8,264 nt of DNA, taken from positions 1 to 8,264 of the forward strand of contig JAIVHD010000278.1 of assembly GCA_020201235.1 (NCBI GenBank), read 5' to 3'. The first letter of the stretch is position 1. Each line of letters starts with the position of its first letter. Origin of the DNA: Lysobacteraceae bacterium (lineage in GTDB: Bacteria > Pseudomonadota > Gammaproteobacteria > Xanthomonadales > Wenzhouxiangellaceae). The notes under the pieces were generated by a model that did no database searches, had not been told where the DNA came from, and saw only the letters and a program-made list of their open reading frames with translations. Made by a program: the position numbers and the translations under genes. Below are positions 1-6,359 of this stretch, piece by piece.

Positions 1-177
1 ACCCCGCCCTATTCAAGGCCCCACCGACTGTGACGCCGCTCTGCCCCGCGTCGGCGACGCCTCGCTCGGTCAGGCATTCTCACCAGCCGGGCGAATACGC
101 GTGCGCTGCACTCGGTCGCCCCCGCCACGGGACCTGGCGGCACCTTCAAATAACGGAGGGTGGTGAATAAGGCGGGA
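1..177 (-). repeat. Diverged copy of a ~180-bp palindromic intergenic repeat (copy A)
   Basis: This stretch aligns, in reverse orientation, with the better preserved element at 3891-4079. Shared exact blocks are GGGTGGTGAATAAG (158-171 here, 4056-4069 there), TGCACTCGGTCGC (107-119, reverse complement of 3958-3970) and GACCTGG (131-137, reverse complement of 3933-3939). The apex loop CGGGCGAATACGCG (about 88-101) matches CGGGCAAGTACGCC of the other copy. The left end near 2-25 is a degraded version of the terminal arm. The element ends right before the exonuclease stop codon at 178-180. No gene is visible in this stretch. It may serve as a transcript 3' end, but there is no T-run to make it a classical terminator. 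Confidence 0.6.
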
Positions 178-774
178 TCAAAGCGCCCCAGAACACCGCA
201 TGGTTTCCACCACTCGAGCCGTTTGCTGACTATCGATCTTCGCCCCGTGCAACCCGCCCTCTTTGGCTCTGAAATCTTCAACGGCGAACATCGCCGTCAA
301 GGTGTCCAGCGATGGACCTCGGTGACTGCTCGGAATGTTCATCGCCTGCGCCCAGGGAATGGCTGCTTTTTGACTACAAAAAACCCCTTTGATTTCCGGA
401 AATGCCAATCCGTATCGCCGAACATGATCAAGCAGGATGGGCCAGTCGAAACTGGCGTTGTGGATGACGACGAGTTGGTCTTTTAGGTATGTCGCGATCG
501 GGTTCCATTGGGAGTCAAAGGAACCAAATCGTGCTGCCTGCTGGTTGGCAATCCCATGTATCGCTTGCGCTTCATCTGAGACGCGTTTTCGGGGTCGTGT
601 ATTGAACTCGATGGATTCGGAAATTGCTCGATTCCTCACCACAGTGAGGCCAAGCGTCACGATATCCGGCGGGCCGTTTTCGTCGGGGAGTCCTGTGGTT
701 TCGGTATCGAGAACGATGTAGTCGTCCGGGAGCTGGGTGAAGACCCAAAGCAGTTCGCTATACATCGCCCTCAC
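178..774 (-). CDS. DEDDh 3'-5' exonuclease (DnaQ/RNase T fold), third gene of the toxin-antitoxin operon
   Basis: Predicted exonuclease of 198 residues that removes nucleotides from 3' ends of DNA or RNA using two metal ions. All five catalytic residues are visible: D23 and E25 in the Exo I motif LDTETTG, D110 in the Exo II motif HNASFD (105-110), and H176 and D181 in the Exo III motif HGAKID, the HxAxxD form typical of the DEDDh class. It is a single nuclease domain with no polymerase or helicase part, close in size to RNase T and stand-alone DnaQ-like proteins. The GTG at 772-774 overlaps the toxin's TGA (GTGA), suggesting translational coupling. An ATG at 763-765, three codons later and behind GAGGTGAGG, is an equally good or better start (195 residues). 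The substrate cannot be told from sequence. It could be a DNA-repair or RNA-trimming enzyme, or an effector or accessory of the neighbouring toxin system. Confidence 0.9.
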   Translation of the reverse strand: MRAMYSELLWVFTQLPDDYIVLDTETTGLPDENGPPDIVTLGLTVVRNRAISESIEFNTRPRKRVSDEAQAIHGIANQQAARFGSFDSQWNPIATYLKDQLVVIHNASFDWPILLDHVRRYGLAFPEIKGVFCSQKAAIPWAQAMNIPSSHRGPSLDTLTAMFAVEDFRAKEGGLHGAKIDSQQTARVVETMRCSGAL

Positions 775-1463
775 CTCGTGCCACTGCCGTCCAGGGACTC
801 AACGTCAACGATCGCCCCCTGTTCATAGTGGTAACGCAGGTAGCGCCAGTGAATGGCGTCCGTAAGTGCTTTGGGCCGCATCACGCCGTAGCACTCTCCT
901 TTTGCTCTCACGCTTTGGTAGTGAACGCCGAAACTTTTGGCATTTCGCAACGCGGAACCAAGCTGCTGAGCTTGTGCGTAATCGTCGGGGTGGTAAATGG
1001 GATGCCCTTCAAGCTGTCGTACATCATGCAGGGTGACCGGCCCCAGGTGCGCGCGGATACTGCGTATGTCCTGGGTGGTCTTGTCGATTCTGGATTCTCG
1101 CAGGAACTGTGCCCGATGGAAGGACGATTCGGCGATGGCCACCGATTCATTTGCCGCACAATAATAGATACCGAAGTCCCGATTGAAGCGGCCACCACGG
1201 CCATCCACCGGCGGATGGGTGAAGGCAGCCATGATCCAGGACGCACCATCGCCATAGACGCGGTCTTCCGGAGGTACCAGCCGAATATCGCCGACTTCAT
1301 CTCGCAGCCTGGGGTTGGTGAGGGACTCTACCGCGTAGAGCACGTCCCAGTCCTGTGGATTGGAAACGCGCTCGAACAGGTGGATTTGGGGATAGCGTGA
1401 CAAGATGACCCGATAGACCGGCGCATTCACCTCGCTGCCAGGCAGGGTATCGATCGCAATCAC
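771..1463 (-). CDS. RES-domain toxin (predicted NAD+-degrading toxin of a RES-Xre pair)
   Basis: Protein of about 230 residues with the RES fold, related to ADP-ribosyltransferases. Characterised members break down cellular NAD+ and arrest growth until neutralised by their Xre partner. Visible family features, numbered from the TTG at 1464-1466: VYRVI near the N terminus, GRGGRFN with R93, the following IYYCAANESVAIAES with Y101/Y102 and E113, and HYQSVRAKG with S185. These give the Arg-Tyr-Glu-Ser set that names the family. I prefer the GTG at 1461-1463 as start because it overlaps the antitoxin's TGA in a GTGA junction; the TTG one codon earlier is possible. The stop overlaps the start of the exonuclease in the same way, so all three proteins probably come from one transcript. 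Nothing suggests truncation. NAD+ loss as mechanism is inferred from the family. Confidence 0.88.
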   Translation of the reverse strand: MIAIDTLPGSEVNAPVYRVILSRYPQIHLFERVSNPQDWDVLYAVESLTNPRLRDEVGDIRLVPPEDRVYGDGASWIMAAFTHPPVDGRGGRFNRDFGIYYCAANESVAIAESSFHRAQFLRESRIDKTTQDIRSIRAHLGPVTLHDVRQLEGHPIYHPDDYAQAQQLGSALRNAKSFGVHYQSVRAKGECYGVMRPKALTDAIHWRYLRYHYEQGAIVDVESLDGSGTR

Positions 1464-1861
1464 CAAGCACCCCGCTCCGCATCGAGGAAATCTCTGACCA
1501 CGGCCAGGTCAACCACCTGACCGGCCAGCAAGCGGTCCAGCGGCGCTTGGCCGTTGAACAGCGGATTATCGTTGGGGGTGGCCAGCCATTGATCGGCCAG
1601 CACCGGGTCGGACAACAGGATTTGCAGAGATTTGTAGATCCCCAAAATATAGCTGGCCCGCTCCAGTAGATCGCGCGTCAGCTTGGCCTTTTCCGGCTGG
1701 CTCTTCCAGTTATAGAGGGTCTTCTCGTTGCTGAGGCCCAAAAGAGTCATCTGCTGGGCACCGGTCAAGCGCCATTGGCCCAGGATATTGAAAATCGCGG
1801 GCAGCAGTGACCGAGGGACACTGGAGCCACGTTGCAGCAAATGTTCGGCTTGAGCGATCAT
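1460..1861 (-). CDS. Xre/MbcA/ParS-type antitoxin with DUF2384 toxin-binding domain
   Basis: Antitoxin of 133 residues expected to block the RES toxin and to repress its own promoter. Residues about 20-55 form an Xre-like helix-turn-helix (LTGAQQMTLLGLSNEKTLYNWK). Residues about 65-131 carry the C-terminal toxin-binding domain, ending in the characteristic LFNGQAPLDRLLAG and FLDAERGAW. This architecture and the order antitoxin then toxin are standard for RES-Xre pairs. Start choice: ATGs lie at 1865-1867 and 1859-1861. The Shine-Dalgarno AAAGGAG touches the first with no spacing but sits about six bases from the second, so the second is the likely start. The upstream region to the guaA stop holds a promoter and two identical palindromes that fit autoregulation. 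The TGA overlaps the toxin's GTG. Confidence 0.9.
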   Translation of the reverse strand: MIAQAEHLLQRGSSVPRSLLPAIFNILGQWRLTGAQQMTLLGLSNEKTLYNWKSQPEKAKLTRDLLERASYILGIYKSLQILLSDPVLADQWLATPNDNPLFNGQAPLDRLLAGQVVDLAVVRDFLDAERGAW

Positions 1862-1885
1862 GCGCATCTCCTTTCCAATCGTTTT

Positions 1886-1901
1886 ACTGTATTGTTACAG
1901 T
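1886..1901. promoter_or_regulatory. Operator-like palindrome 1 (ACTGTA-TTGT-TACAGT)
   Basis: A perfect inverted repeat with 6-bp arms and a 4-bp spacer, lying between the predicted transcription start (about 1905) and the antitoxin's Shine-Dalgarno sequence. The same arms occur again at 1922-1937, with centres 36 bp apart. Binding here would block elongation or the downstream edge of RNA polymerase. The antitoxin's HTH is the obvious candidate binder, which is inference. Confidence 0.7.
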
Positions 1902-1904
1902 GCC

Positions 1905-1940
1905 TAGGTGCAGCTTAGCAAACTGTACCATTACAGTCAA
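1905..1940 (-). promoter_or_regulatory. Predicted sigma70-type promoter of the antitoxin-toxin-exonuclease operon
   Basis: Read on the minus strand, TTGACT (1940-1935) serves as -35. It is followed after 17 bp by TAAGCT (1917-1912) preceded by TGC, an extended -10 element, which puts the start of transcription near 1905. The -10 hexamer itself is weak, so the extended TG and the good -35 would have to compensate. The -35 overlaps one operator-like palindrome, and the other lies just after the predicted start. This is the only convincing promoter seen in the 97-bp gap between guaA and the antitoxin. Confidence 0.55.
1922..1937. promoter_or_regulatory. Operator-like palindrome 2 (ACTGTA-CCAT-TACAGT)
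   Basis: Second perfect copy of the ACTGTA/TACAGT inverted repeat, identical in both arms and in spacer length to 1886-1901 but different in spacer sequence. That pattern suggests selection on the arms. It overlaps the predicted -35 (1935-1940), so a bound repressor would exclude RNA polymerase. Confidence 0.7.
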
Positions 1941-1962
1941 CGGGTTAATGCGAGACGCCGGC

Positions 1963-3540
1963 CTATTCCCACTCGATGGTCGCCGGCGGCTTGCCGGAGA
2001 TGTCGTAGACCACGCGCGAGACGCCATCGCATTCGTTGATGATGCGGCGCGAGACGTGGTCGAGGAATTCATGTTCTAGATAAGCCCAGCGGGCAGTCAT
2101 GAAATCGACGGTCTCGACCGCCCTCAGCGCGATCACCCATTCATAGCGCCGCGCATCGCCGACCACGCCGACCGACTTGACCGGCAGGAACACGGCGAAA
2201 GCCTGGCTGACCTTGTCGTACAGGCCGGCTTTTCGAAGCTCGGAGATAAAGATGTGGTCGGCCTTTTGCAGGGGCTCGATGTATTCGGGCCTGACTTCGC
2301 CGAGGATGCGCACGCCTAGCCCCGGGCCGGGGAATGGATGGCGCATGACCAGTTCGGCCGGCAGACCCAGCTCGACCCCAATCCGGCGCACTTCGTCCTT
2401 GAAAAGCTCGCGCAGCGGTTCGATCAACTTCATGTTCATCTCGGCCGGCAGGCCGCCGACATTGTGATGCGACTTGATCACCTTGGCCTTGCCGGTCGCC
2501 GCACCGGCCGATTCGATGACGTCCGGGTAAATCGTGCCCTGGGCCAGCCAGCCGGCCTCGCGATGACTCTTGGCCGCAGCATCGAACACGGTGATGAACT
2601 CGCGGCCGATAATCTTGCGCTTTAGCTCCGGATCGTCGACCCCGACCAGCGCATCGAGAAAGGCGTCGCGCGCATCAACTCGCTCGACCCGCACGCCCAG
2701 ATGCCGGGCGAAGGTCGCCATGACCTGGTCGCCCTCCTCGAAGCGCAACAGGCCAGTGTCGACGAAGATGCACAGCAACTGATCACCAATGGCCTCGTGC
2801 AGCAGCGCCGCGACCACCGATGAGTCGACGCCGCCGGATAACCCCAGAAGCACGCTATCGTCGCCGACCTGCTCGCGCACGCGCGCGATCTGGTCGCTGA
2901 TGATCGCCTCGGTGGTCCATTCGGCCGCACAGCCACAGATATCCAGCGCGAAGCGCTCCAGAATGCGCCGGCCCTGCGTGGTGTGGGTGACCTCGGGGTG
3001 GAACTGCAGGCCGTAGTAGCCGCGATCGTCATCGGCCATTCCGGCGATCGGCGCCGAGCCGGTGGTGCACAGGGTCTTGAAGCCTTGCGGCAGCACCGTG
3101 ACCTTGTCGCCGTGGCTCATCCAGACCTCGAGCAAGCCCCGACCTTCGCCTGCAACCCGGTCCTCGATACCGTCGAGCAGGCGCGAACGGTTGGCGATCG
3201 CAACCTCGGCGTAGCCGAACTCCTTTTCCTCGGAGGGGTCCACGGTGCCGCCGAAATGCGTGGCCATGGCCTGCATGCCGTAGCAGATGCCGAGCAACGG
3301 TACGCCGAGTTCGAAGACCACTTCGGGAATCCTGGGGCTGTCTTCGAAACCGACCGATTCCGGTCCGCCGGACAGCACGATGCCGCGCGGCGCGAACGCG
3401 CCAATCGCAGCATCGTCGGCGTCGAACGGCATGATTTCGCAATAGACCCCGATCTCGCGGACCCGGCGGGCAATGAGCTGCGTGTACTGCGAGCCAAAAT
3501 CGAGGATCAGAATGCGTTCTGCATGGATATCGTGCGACAT
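1963..3540 (-). CDS. guaA: GMP synthase, glutamine-hydrolysing (GuaA)
   Basis: Cytoplasmic enzyme of purine synthesis that converts XMP, glutamine and ATP to GMP. It has 525 residues from the ATG at 3538-3540, the same length as E. coli GuaA. Residues 10-200 are a class I glutamine amidotransferase with nucleophile C86 in GICYGMQ and H181/E183 in LQFHPEVTH. The ATP-pyrophosphatase domain follows, with the P-loop SGGVDS at 235-240 and FVDTGLLR. The C-terminal dimerisation domain ends in the typical [12 protein letters not shown]. The frame stays open 36 codons further upstream to an ATG at 3648, but those residues do not resemble GuaA, so I reject that start. There is no guaB immediately upstream; a repeat block is there instead. 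No clear Shine-Dalgarno sequence or promoter stands out before the start, and no intrinsic terminator follows the stop. Read-through into the downstream toxin-antitoxin operon is therefore possible. Confidence 0.98.
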   Translation of the reverse strand: MSHDIHAERILILDFGSQYTQLIARRVREIGVYCEIMPFDADDAAIGAFAPRGIVLSGGPESVGFEDSPRIPEVVFELGVPLLGICYGMQAMATHFGGTVDPSEEKEFGYAEVAIANRSRLLDGIEDRVAGEGRGLLEVWMSHGDKVTVLPQGFKTLCTTGSAPIAGMADDDRGYYGLQFHPEVTHTTQGRRILERFALDICGCAAEWTTEAIISDQIARVREQVGDDSVLLGLSGGVDSSVVAALLHEAIGDQLLCIFVDTGLLRFEEGDQVMATFARHLGVRVERVDARDAFLDALVGVDDPELKRKIIGREFITVFDAAAKSHREAGWLAQGTIYPDVIESAGAATGKAKVIKSHHNVGGLPAEMNMKLIEPLRELFKDEVRRIGVELGLPAELVMRHPFPGPGLGVRILGEVRPEYIEPLQKADHIFISELRKAGLYDKVSQAFAVFLPVKSVGVVGDARRYEWVIALRAVETVDFMTARWAYLEHEFLDHVSRRIINECDGVSRVVYDISGKPPATIEWE

Positions 3541-3672
3541 GATCGTGGGCCACAAAAAGCAATAAACGACGATTTTCCCAGAAACCGGCCACCGGCGGGC
3601 ATCCGTGAACAAATCCGCAGCCCAGGCTTGGGCCCGAAACCGGACCATGGCCGGGCCGCCACCGGACCTAAA
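3541..3672. other. guaA leader region, no recognisable element
   Basis: Non-coding stretch between guaA and the repeat block. It has an A/T-richer patch close to the start codon (about 3550-3580) that could hold a promoter, but I see no convincing -10/-35 pair and no purine-riboswitch-like architecture. Confidence 0.4.
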
Positions 3673-3890
3673 CCCGTCTTATTCGCCACCCTTCCGTCGT
3701 GACGGGTCGTCAGGCCTGACGGTGCCAGGCTAAGGCTTGACCCGGCTCAGCCCGCCTGATGCCCGCACGGCTCGTCACGATTCGCTATCCGATCTTGCGA
3801 GCGCAGCGTTTTGCGGCCCTCGTGCGATATCGACAAAATCCGCAACGGTCTCGCGACGACCGAATTTTGAGTGACCCGGCATACAGCCGG
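3673..3890. repeat. Degenerate relative of the palindromic repeat (copy C), with two short perfect hairpins
   Basis: CCCGTCTTATTCGCCACCC (3673-3691) matches the terminal arm of the element at 3891-4079 at 17 of 19 bases. GCAGCGTTTTGCG (3803-3815) matches its inner arm, and TCGCGACGACCG (3851-3862) is the reverse complement of the segment next to its left arm. The middle is rearranged. Two compact palindromes sit near the left end: CCGTC-GT-GACGG (3694-3705) and the perfect 14-mer CGTCAGGCCTGACG (3708-3721). The block lies upstream of guaA. I see no protein with family resemblance here; open frames through it are by-products of the repeat. Confidence 0.5.
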
Positions 3891-4079
3891 CTTAGCCCGG
3901 CTTATTCACCACCCGGTCGTCGCGAGGCGGTTCCAGGTCCTGTGGCTGCGGCGTTTTGCGACCGAGTGCACCGGAGGCGTACTTGCCCGTCCGGTGAGGA
4001 TGCGCTTGGCTGCAAAACGCCGCAGACGCGGGGCCTGGGGCCGCCGCAGTAGATCGGGTGGTGAATAAGCCGGGCTTAG
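3891..4079. repeat. 189-bp near-complete palindrome with 25-bp terminal inverted repeats (copy B)
   Basis: The terminal arms 3891-3915 and 4055-4079 are inverted copies matching at 24 of 25 bases (core CCCGGCTTATTCACCACCCG). A perfect 14-bp inner stem follows, CTGCGGCGTTTTGC (3946-3959) with GCAAAACGCCGCAG (4012-4025). The apex hairpin CACCGGA (3969-3975) with TCCGGTG (3990-3996) has a 14-base loop. DNA or RNA of either strand could fold into one long interrupted hairpin. Related copies lie at 1-177 and 3673-3890, so this is a dispersed repeat family, best described as a REP- or MITE-like non-coding element. No transposase is present in the window. I cannot tell whether it is mobilised in trans, acts as a transcript end, or encodes a structured RNA. 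Confidence 0.8.
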
Positions 4080-4237
4080 ACGAATCTCGCGAGACAGTGC
4101 AGGCAGGCACTCAGCCAGGCCACCAGGCCAAGCAGCCCCAGCAGTTCGATACCAACCGGGCCGACCCATTGCAGAGTCCGGGGCAAGACCCGCTGCCGCT
4201 CGGCCGTGCGAAGGTTTCTTTTGTGATTGAGTCGCAT
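4076..4237 (-). CDS. Possible small single-span membrane protein, 53 residues
   Basis: I do not recognise a family. The reading frame starts at the ATG 4235-4237, with TGGAG seven bases upstream, a credible ribosome site. The N-terminal 20 residues are rich in Arg/Lys (MRLNHKRNLRTAERQR). They are followed by a hydrophobic stretch at about 24-49 (VGPVGIELLGLLGLVAWLS and on) that could span the membrane, with a short positive tail. This pattern is sensible for a small inner-membrane peptide with its N terminus inside. The TAA stop falls inside the right terminal arm of the palindromic repeat, so repeat insertion may have set the C terminus. It lies 106 bp downstream of pmbA on the same strand. 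It may equally be a chance frame. Confidence 0.35.
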   Translation of the reverse strand: MRLNHKRNLRTAERQRVLPRTLQWVGPVGIELLGLLGLVAWLSACLHCLARFV

Positions 4238-4343
4238 CGCGCTTCTCCAGTGTTGGATGAAGCTCGATTCAAGCATGGGGCTTTCTCAAAACGCGAGAAT
4301 GCCACCGAGCGGCCTGGCAACACCGCCTGGCTTTTTCTTGCGA

Positions 4344-5096
4344 TCAGTTGCCCGCCACGGTCATCGACTCGAACAGCAGTGACGGGGCCTGGATGTTGCG
4401 GCGGGTTTCGAGATCGTCGCCGGCCGCGACCAGGCCCGAGAACAGGTCTGCAAGGTTGGCGGCGATGGTGATTTCTTCGACCGGCCATGCGATCTCGCCG
4501 TTTTCGACCCAGAAGCCGGTCGCGCCGCGCGAGTAATCACCGGTCACCAGGTTGACGCCCTGGCCCATGACATCGGTCACCAGCAAGCCGCAGTCGAGCT
4601 TTTGCAGCATCTCGGTGAAGCTGTGCGGGCCGGGCTGGAAGATCAGGTTGCGCACGCCGCCGGCATTTCCGGTGGTCTCGAGATCAAGCTTGCGCGCCGA
4701 ATAGCTGCCCAGTACGTAGCGCTCCAGCACGCCGCGGTCGACCAGCGCCCGCGGCGTCGTTGCCACGCCTTCTGAATCGAACGAGCTGGAGCGCGATGCA
4801 CCGGGCAGATGCGGCTGCTCGTCGATCCGAACCCATTCAGGAAAGATGCTCTGACCACACTTGTCCAGCAAGAAGCTGGAGCGCCGGTACAAATTGCCGC
4901 CCGAGACGGCCCCGACCAGGTGCCCAATCAGGCCCCTGGACGTGTCCGGATCAAATAAAACCCGCGTCTTGCCGGTTGGTGCTGGCTGCGCGCCGAGACG
5001 CCGCAGACAACGCCGGGCAGCCTCGCGACCCGTTTCGGAGGCTGGCTTGAGTTGGTCGATGCGACATTGGTCGTCCCAATCCCAGTCGCGCTGCAT
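4344..5096 (-). pseudogene. pmbA: pmbA (tldE) 3' part, out of frame with the 5' part
   Basis: C-terminal two thirds of PmbA/TldE, the partner of TldD in a heterodimeric metalloprotease that trims peptides such as CcdA and microcin precursors. Family landmarks: GLIGHLVGAVSGGNLYRRSSF, FDSEGV, SYSARKL, TGNAGG, VMGQGVN and TGDYSRGATGFWVENGEI, with ending residues typical of the family. PmbA naturally lacks the HExxxH zinc site. The first ATG of this frame (5094-5096, MQRDWDWDD) is an internal family position, not a real start. Homology continues upstream in the same frame for about 16 codons (TRFGQSCVLVARD) to about 5144, where it stops abruptly because the frame changes. No ribosome site precedes the ATG, so expression as a separate protein is doubtful. 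Confidence 0.85.
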
Positions 5097-5658
5097 GCCC
5101 GATGGGTCGCGCGCGACCAGTACGCAGGATTGGCCGAAACGGGTGAGCGCCTTCAGAATTATCGACGCGCGGGTCCAGATCCAGGCCGGCCTGCTCGATT
5201 TCGCGCGCGCGCTCGATCAACTGGTTCATGTCCTGGACGTGCGGGTGCCAGAGATCGAAATCGGCGATCTCGGTGGCCATGCGCTCGGGGTCGGCCAGAC
5301 CGCCAGCCGGGTCGGACTGGGTATGCCGGGCAATCGCCAGGGCCTGATCTACCGTTCTTTCCAGTGCCTCGGGCCGCAGGTCGGCGGTCGAGGCGCTGCC
5401 GCTTGCGCGATTGCGGTACACGGTGACCGATACGCCGCGGTCGCGCGCATCCTCGAGCACATCGATCTCACCCAGGCGAACGGTGACGTTTCGACCCAGG
5501 CTCGACGAGACGCTGACTTCGGCCTGGTCGGCGCCGCCGACACGCGCGCGCGCCAGCATGCGTGCAGCAATATCGGATAGGTACCGGGTTTCGCGATCCG
5601 GATCATGCAGCAAGTCCTGAATGCCGACTTGTTCGAGCTTTTCCGATACGGCGCTCAT
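4951..5658 (-). pseudogene. pmbA: pmbA (tldE) 5' part, frameshifted after residue ~171 with loss of ~22 codons
   Basis: The ATG at 5656-5658 overlaps the tldD stop (ATGA), the normal arrangement for a coupled tldD-pmbA operon. Residues 1-171 match the PmbA N-terminal domain (GADQAEVSVSSSLGRNVTVR, GVSVTVYRNRASGSAS, TADL, DFDLWHP, and VDNSEGA at the end). Beyond about 5146 the frame encodes 64 Arg/Pro-rich residues unrelated to PmbA before stopping at 4951. The true continuation lies in the next frame, starting at about T-R-F-G-Q (5144). Compared with E. coli PmbA, roughly 22-23 residues between these points are missing, the stretch carrying the usual Asn-Ser-x-Gly-type segment. The frames require a net loss of 3n+2 bases, for example 68. 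It is either a genuine deletion or an assembly error. Confidence 0.85.
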
Positions 5659-6359
5659 GCCGTGCCCCCGACGATCAGGTCGTCGACGCGCAAGGTCGGC
5701 TGTCCGACGCCGACCGGCACGCCCTGGCCCTCTTTGCCGCAAACGCCGACGCCGCTGTCGAGCTTCAGGTCGTTGCCGACCATGCTCACGCGCGTCAGCA
5801 CGTCAGGACCGTTGCCGATCAGCGTGGCACCCTTGAGCGCCGGGCCAAGCTTGCCATTCTTGATGCGATAGGCCTCGGAGGCCACAAACACGAATTTGCC
5901 CGAGGTGATGTCGACCTGGCCGCCGTTGAAGTTGACTGCATAGATGCCGTCGTCGACCGAGGCGATGATTTCGCCCGGGTCATGCGGCCCGGCCAGCATG
6001 TAGGTATTGGTCATGCGCGGCATCGGCAGGTGGGCAAACGATTCGCGCCGGCCGTTGCCGGTCGGGCGCTCGCCCATCGCGCGGGCGTTGAGTCTGTCCT
6101 GCATCAGGCCGGTCAGCCGGCCGTCTTCGATCAGCACGTTGTGCGCGCTCGGCGTGCCTTCGTCGTCGATGCTCAGTGAACCGCGGCGGTTGGGCAAGGT
6201 CCCGTCGTCAACGACGGTGCAGTGCTCGGTCGCAATGCGTTCGCCCATGCGGCCAGCAAATGCCGACACGCCCTTGCGGTGGAAATCGCCTTCCAGTCCG
6301 TGGCCGATCGCTTCGTGCAGCAGCACGCCCGGCCAGCCCGGCCCCAGGACCACGCTCAT
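5655..6359 (-). CDS. tldD: tldD 3' part: metalloprotease catalytic domain, separated by an internal deletion
   Basis: This frame of 234 residues is the C-terminal half of TldD, the zinc-bearing subunit of the TldD/TldE protease. The metal site is intact: HEAIGH gives H15, E16 and H20 of this fragment, and the expected third ligand is C207 in GVGVCGKEG. Other family motifs present are [62 protein letters not shown] and the terminal GGTA. The ATG at 6357-6359 is the conserved internal Met before VVLG, not the native start. It overlaps the stop of the 5' fragment (ATGA), so re-initiation could produce this half. In-frame homology extends 15 codons further upstream ([15 protein letters not shown]). 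Whether such a half-protein folds is unknown; loss of function is more likely. The stop overlaps the pmbA start. Confidence 0.85.
   Translation of the reverse strand: MSVVLGPGWPGVLLHEAIGHGLEGDFHRKGVSAFAGRMGERIATEHCTVVDDGTLPNRRGSLSIDDEGTPSAHNVLIEDGRLTGLMQDRLNARAMGERPTGNGRRESFAHLPMPRMTNTYMLAGPHDPGEIIASVDDGIYAVNFNGGQVDITSGKFVFVASEAYRIKNGKLGPALKGATLIGNGPDVLTRVSMVGNDLKLDSGVGVCGKEGQGVPVGVGQPTLRVDDLIVGGTA

Noticed and set aside
828..1400. 190-residue open frame on the plus strand
   Set aside because: It lies opposite the RES toxin, whose domain motifs are clear, and has no recognisable domain of its own.
3541..3648. 36-codon N-terminal extension of guaA
   Set aside because: The extension has no GuaA similarity, and the internal ATG at 3538-3540 gives exactly the usual 525-residue protein.
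2983..3702. 239-residue open frame on the plus strand
   Set aside because: It is antisense to the N-terminal domain of guaA, and its composition reflects the complement of GC-rich codons.
3891..4079. Integron attC site or CRISPR-like repeat
   Set aside because: There are no RYYYAAC/GTTRRRY core sites, no integrase, and no regularly spaced direct repeats; the symmetry is a single nested palindrome.
3759..4110. Several open frames on both strands with Pro/Arg/Ser-rich products
   Set aside because: They are read from the palindromic repeats; the recurring Ser-Pro-Ala-Tyr-Ser stretches come from the terminal arms, not from protein conservation.
4300..4336. Intrinsic terminator near GCCTGGCTTTTTCTT on the plus strand
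   Set aside because: The preceding stem is weak and the T-run faces the plus strand, where no gene ends. GCCTGGC occurs as a direct, not inverted, repeat.
5120..5160. Programmed ribosomal frameshift in pmbA
   Set aside because: No slippery heptamer is visible, and about 22 conserved residues are missing, which a frameshift alone cannot explain.
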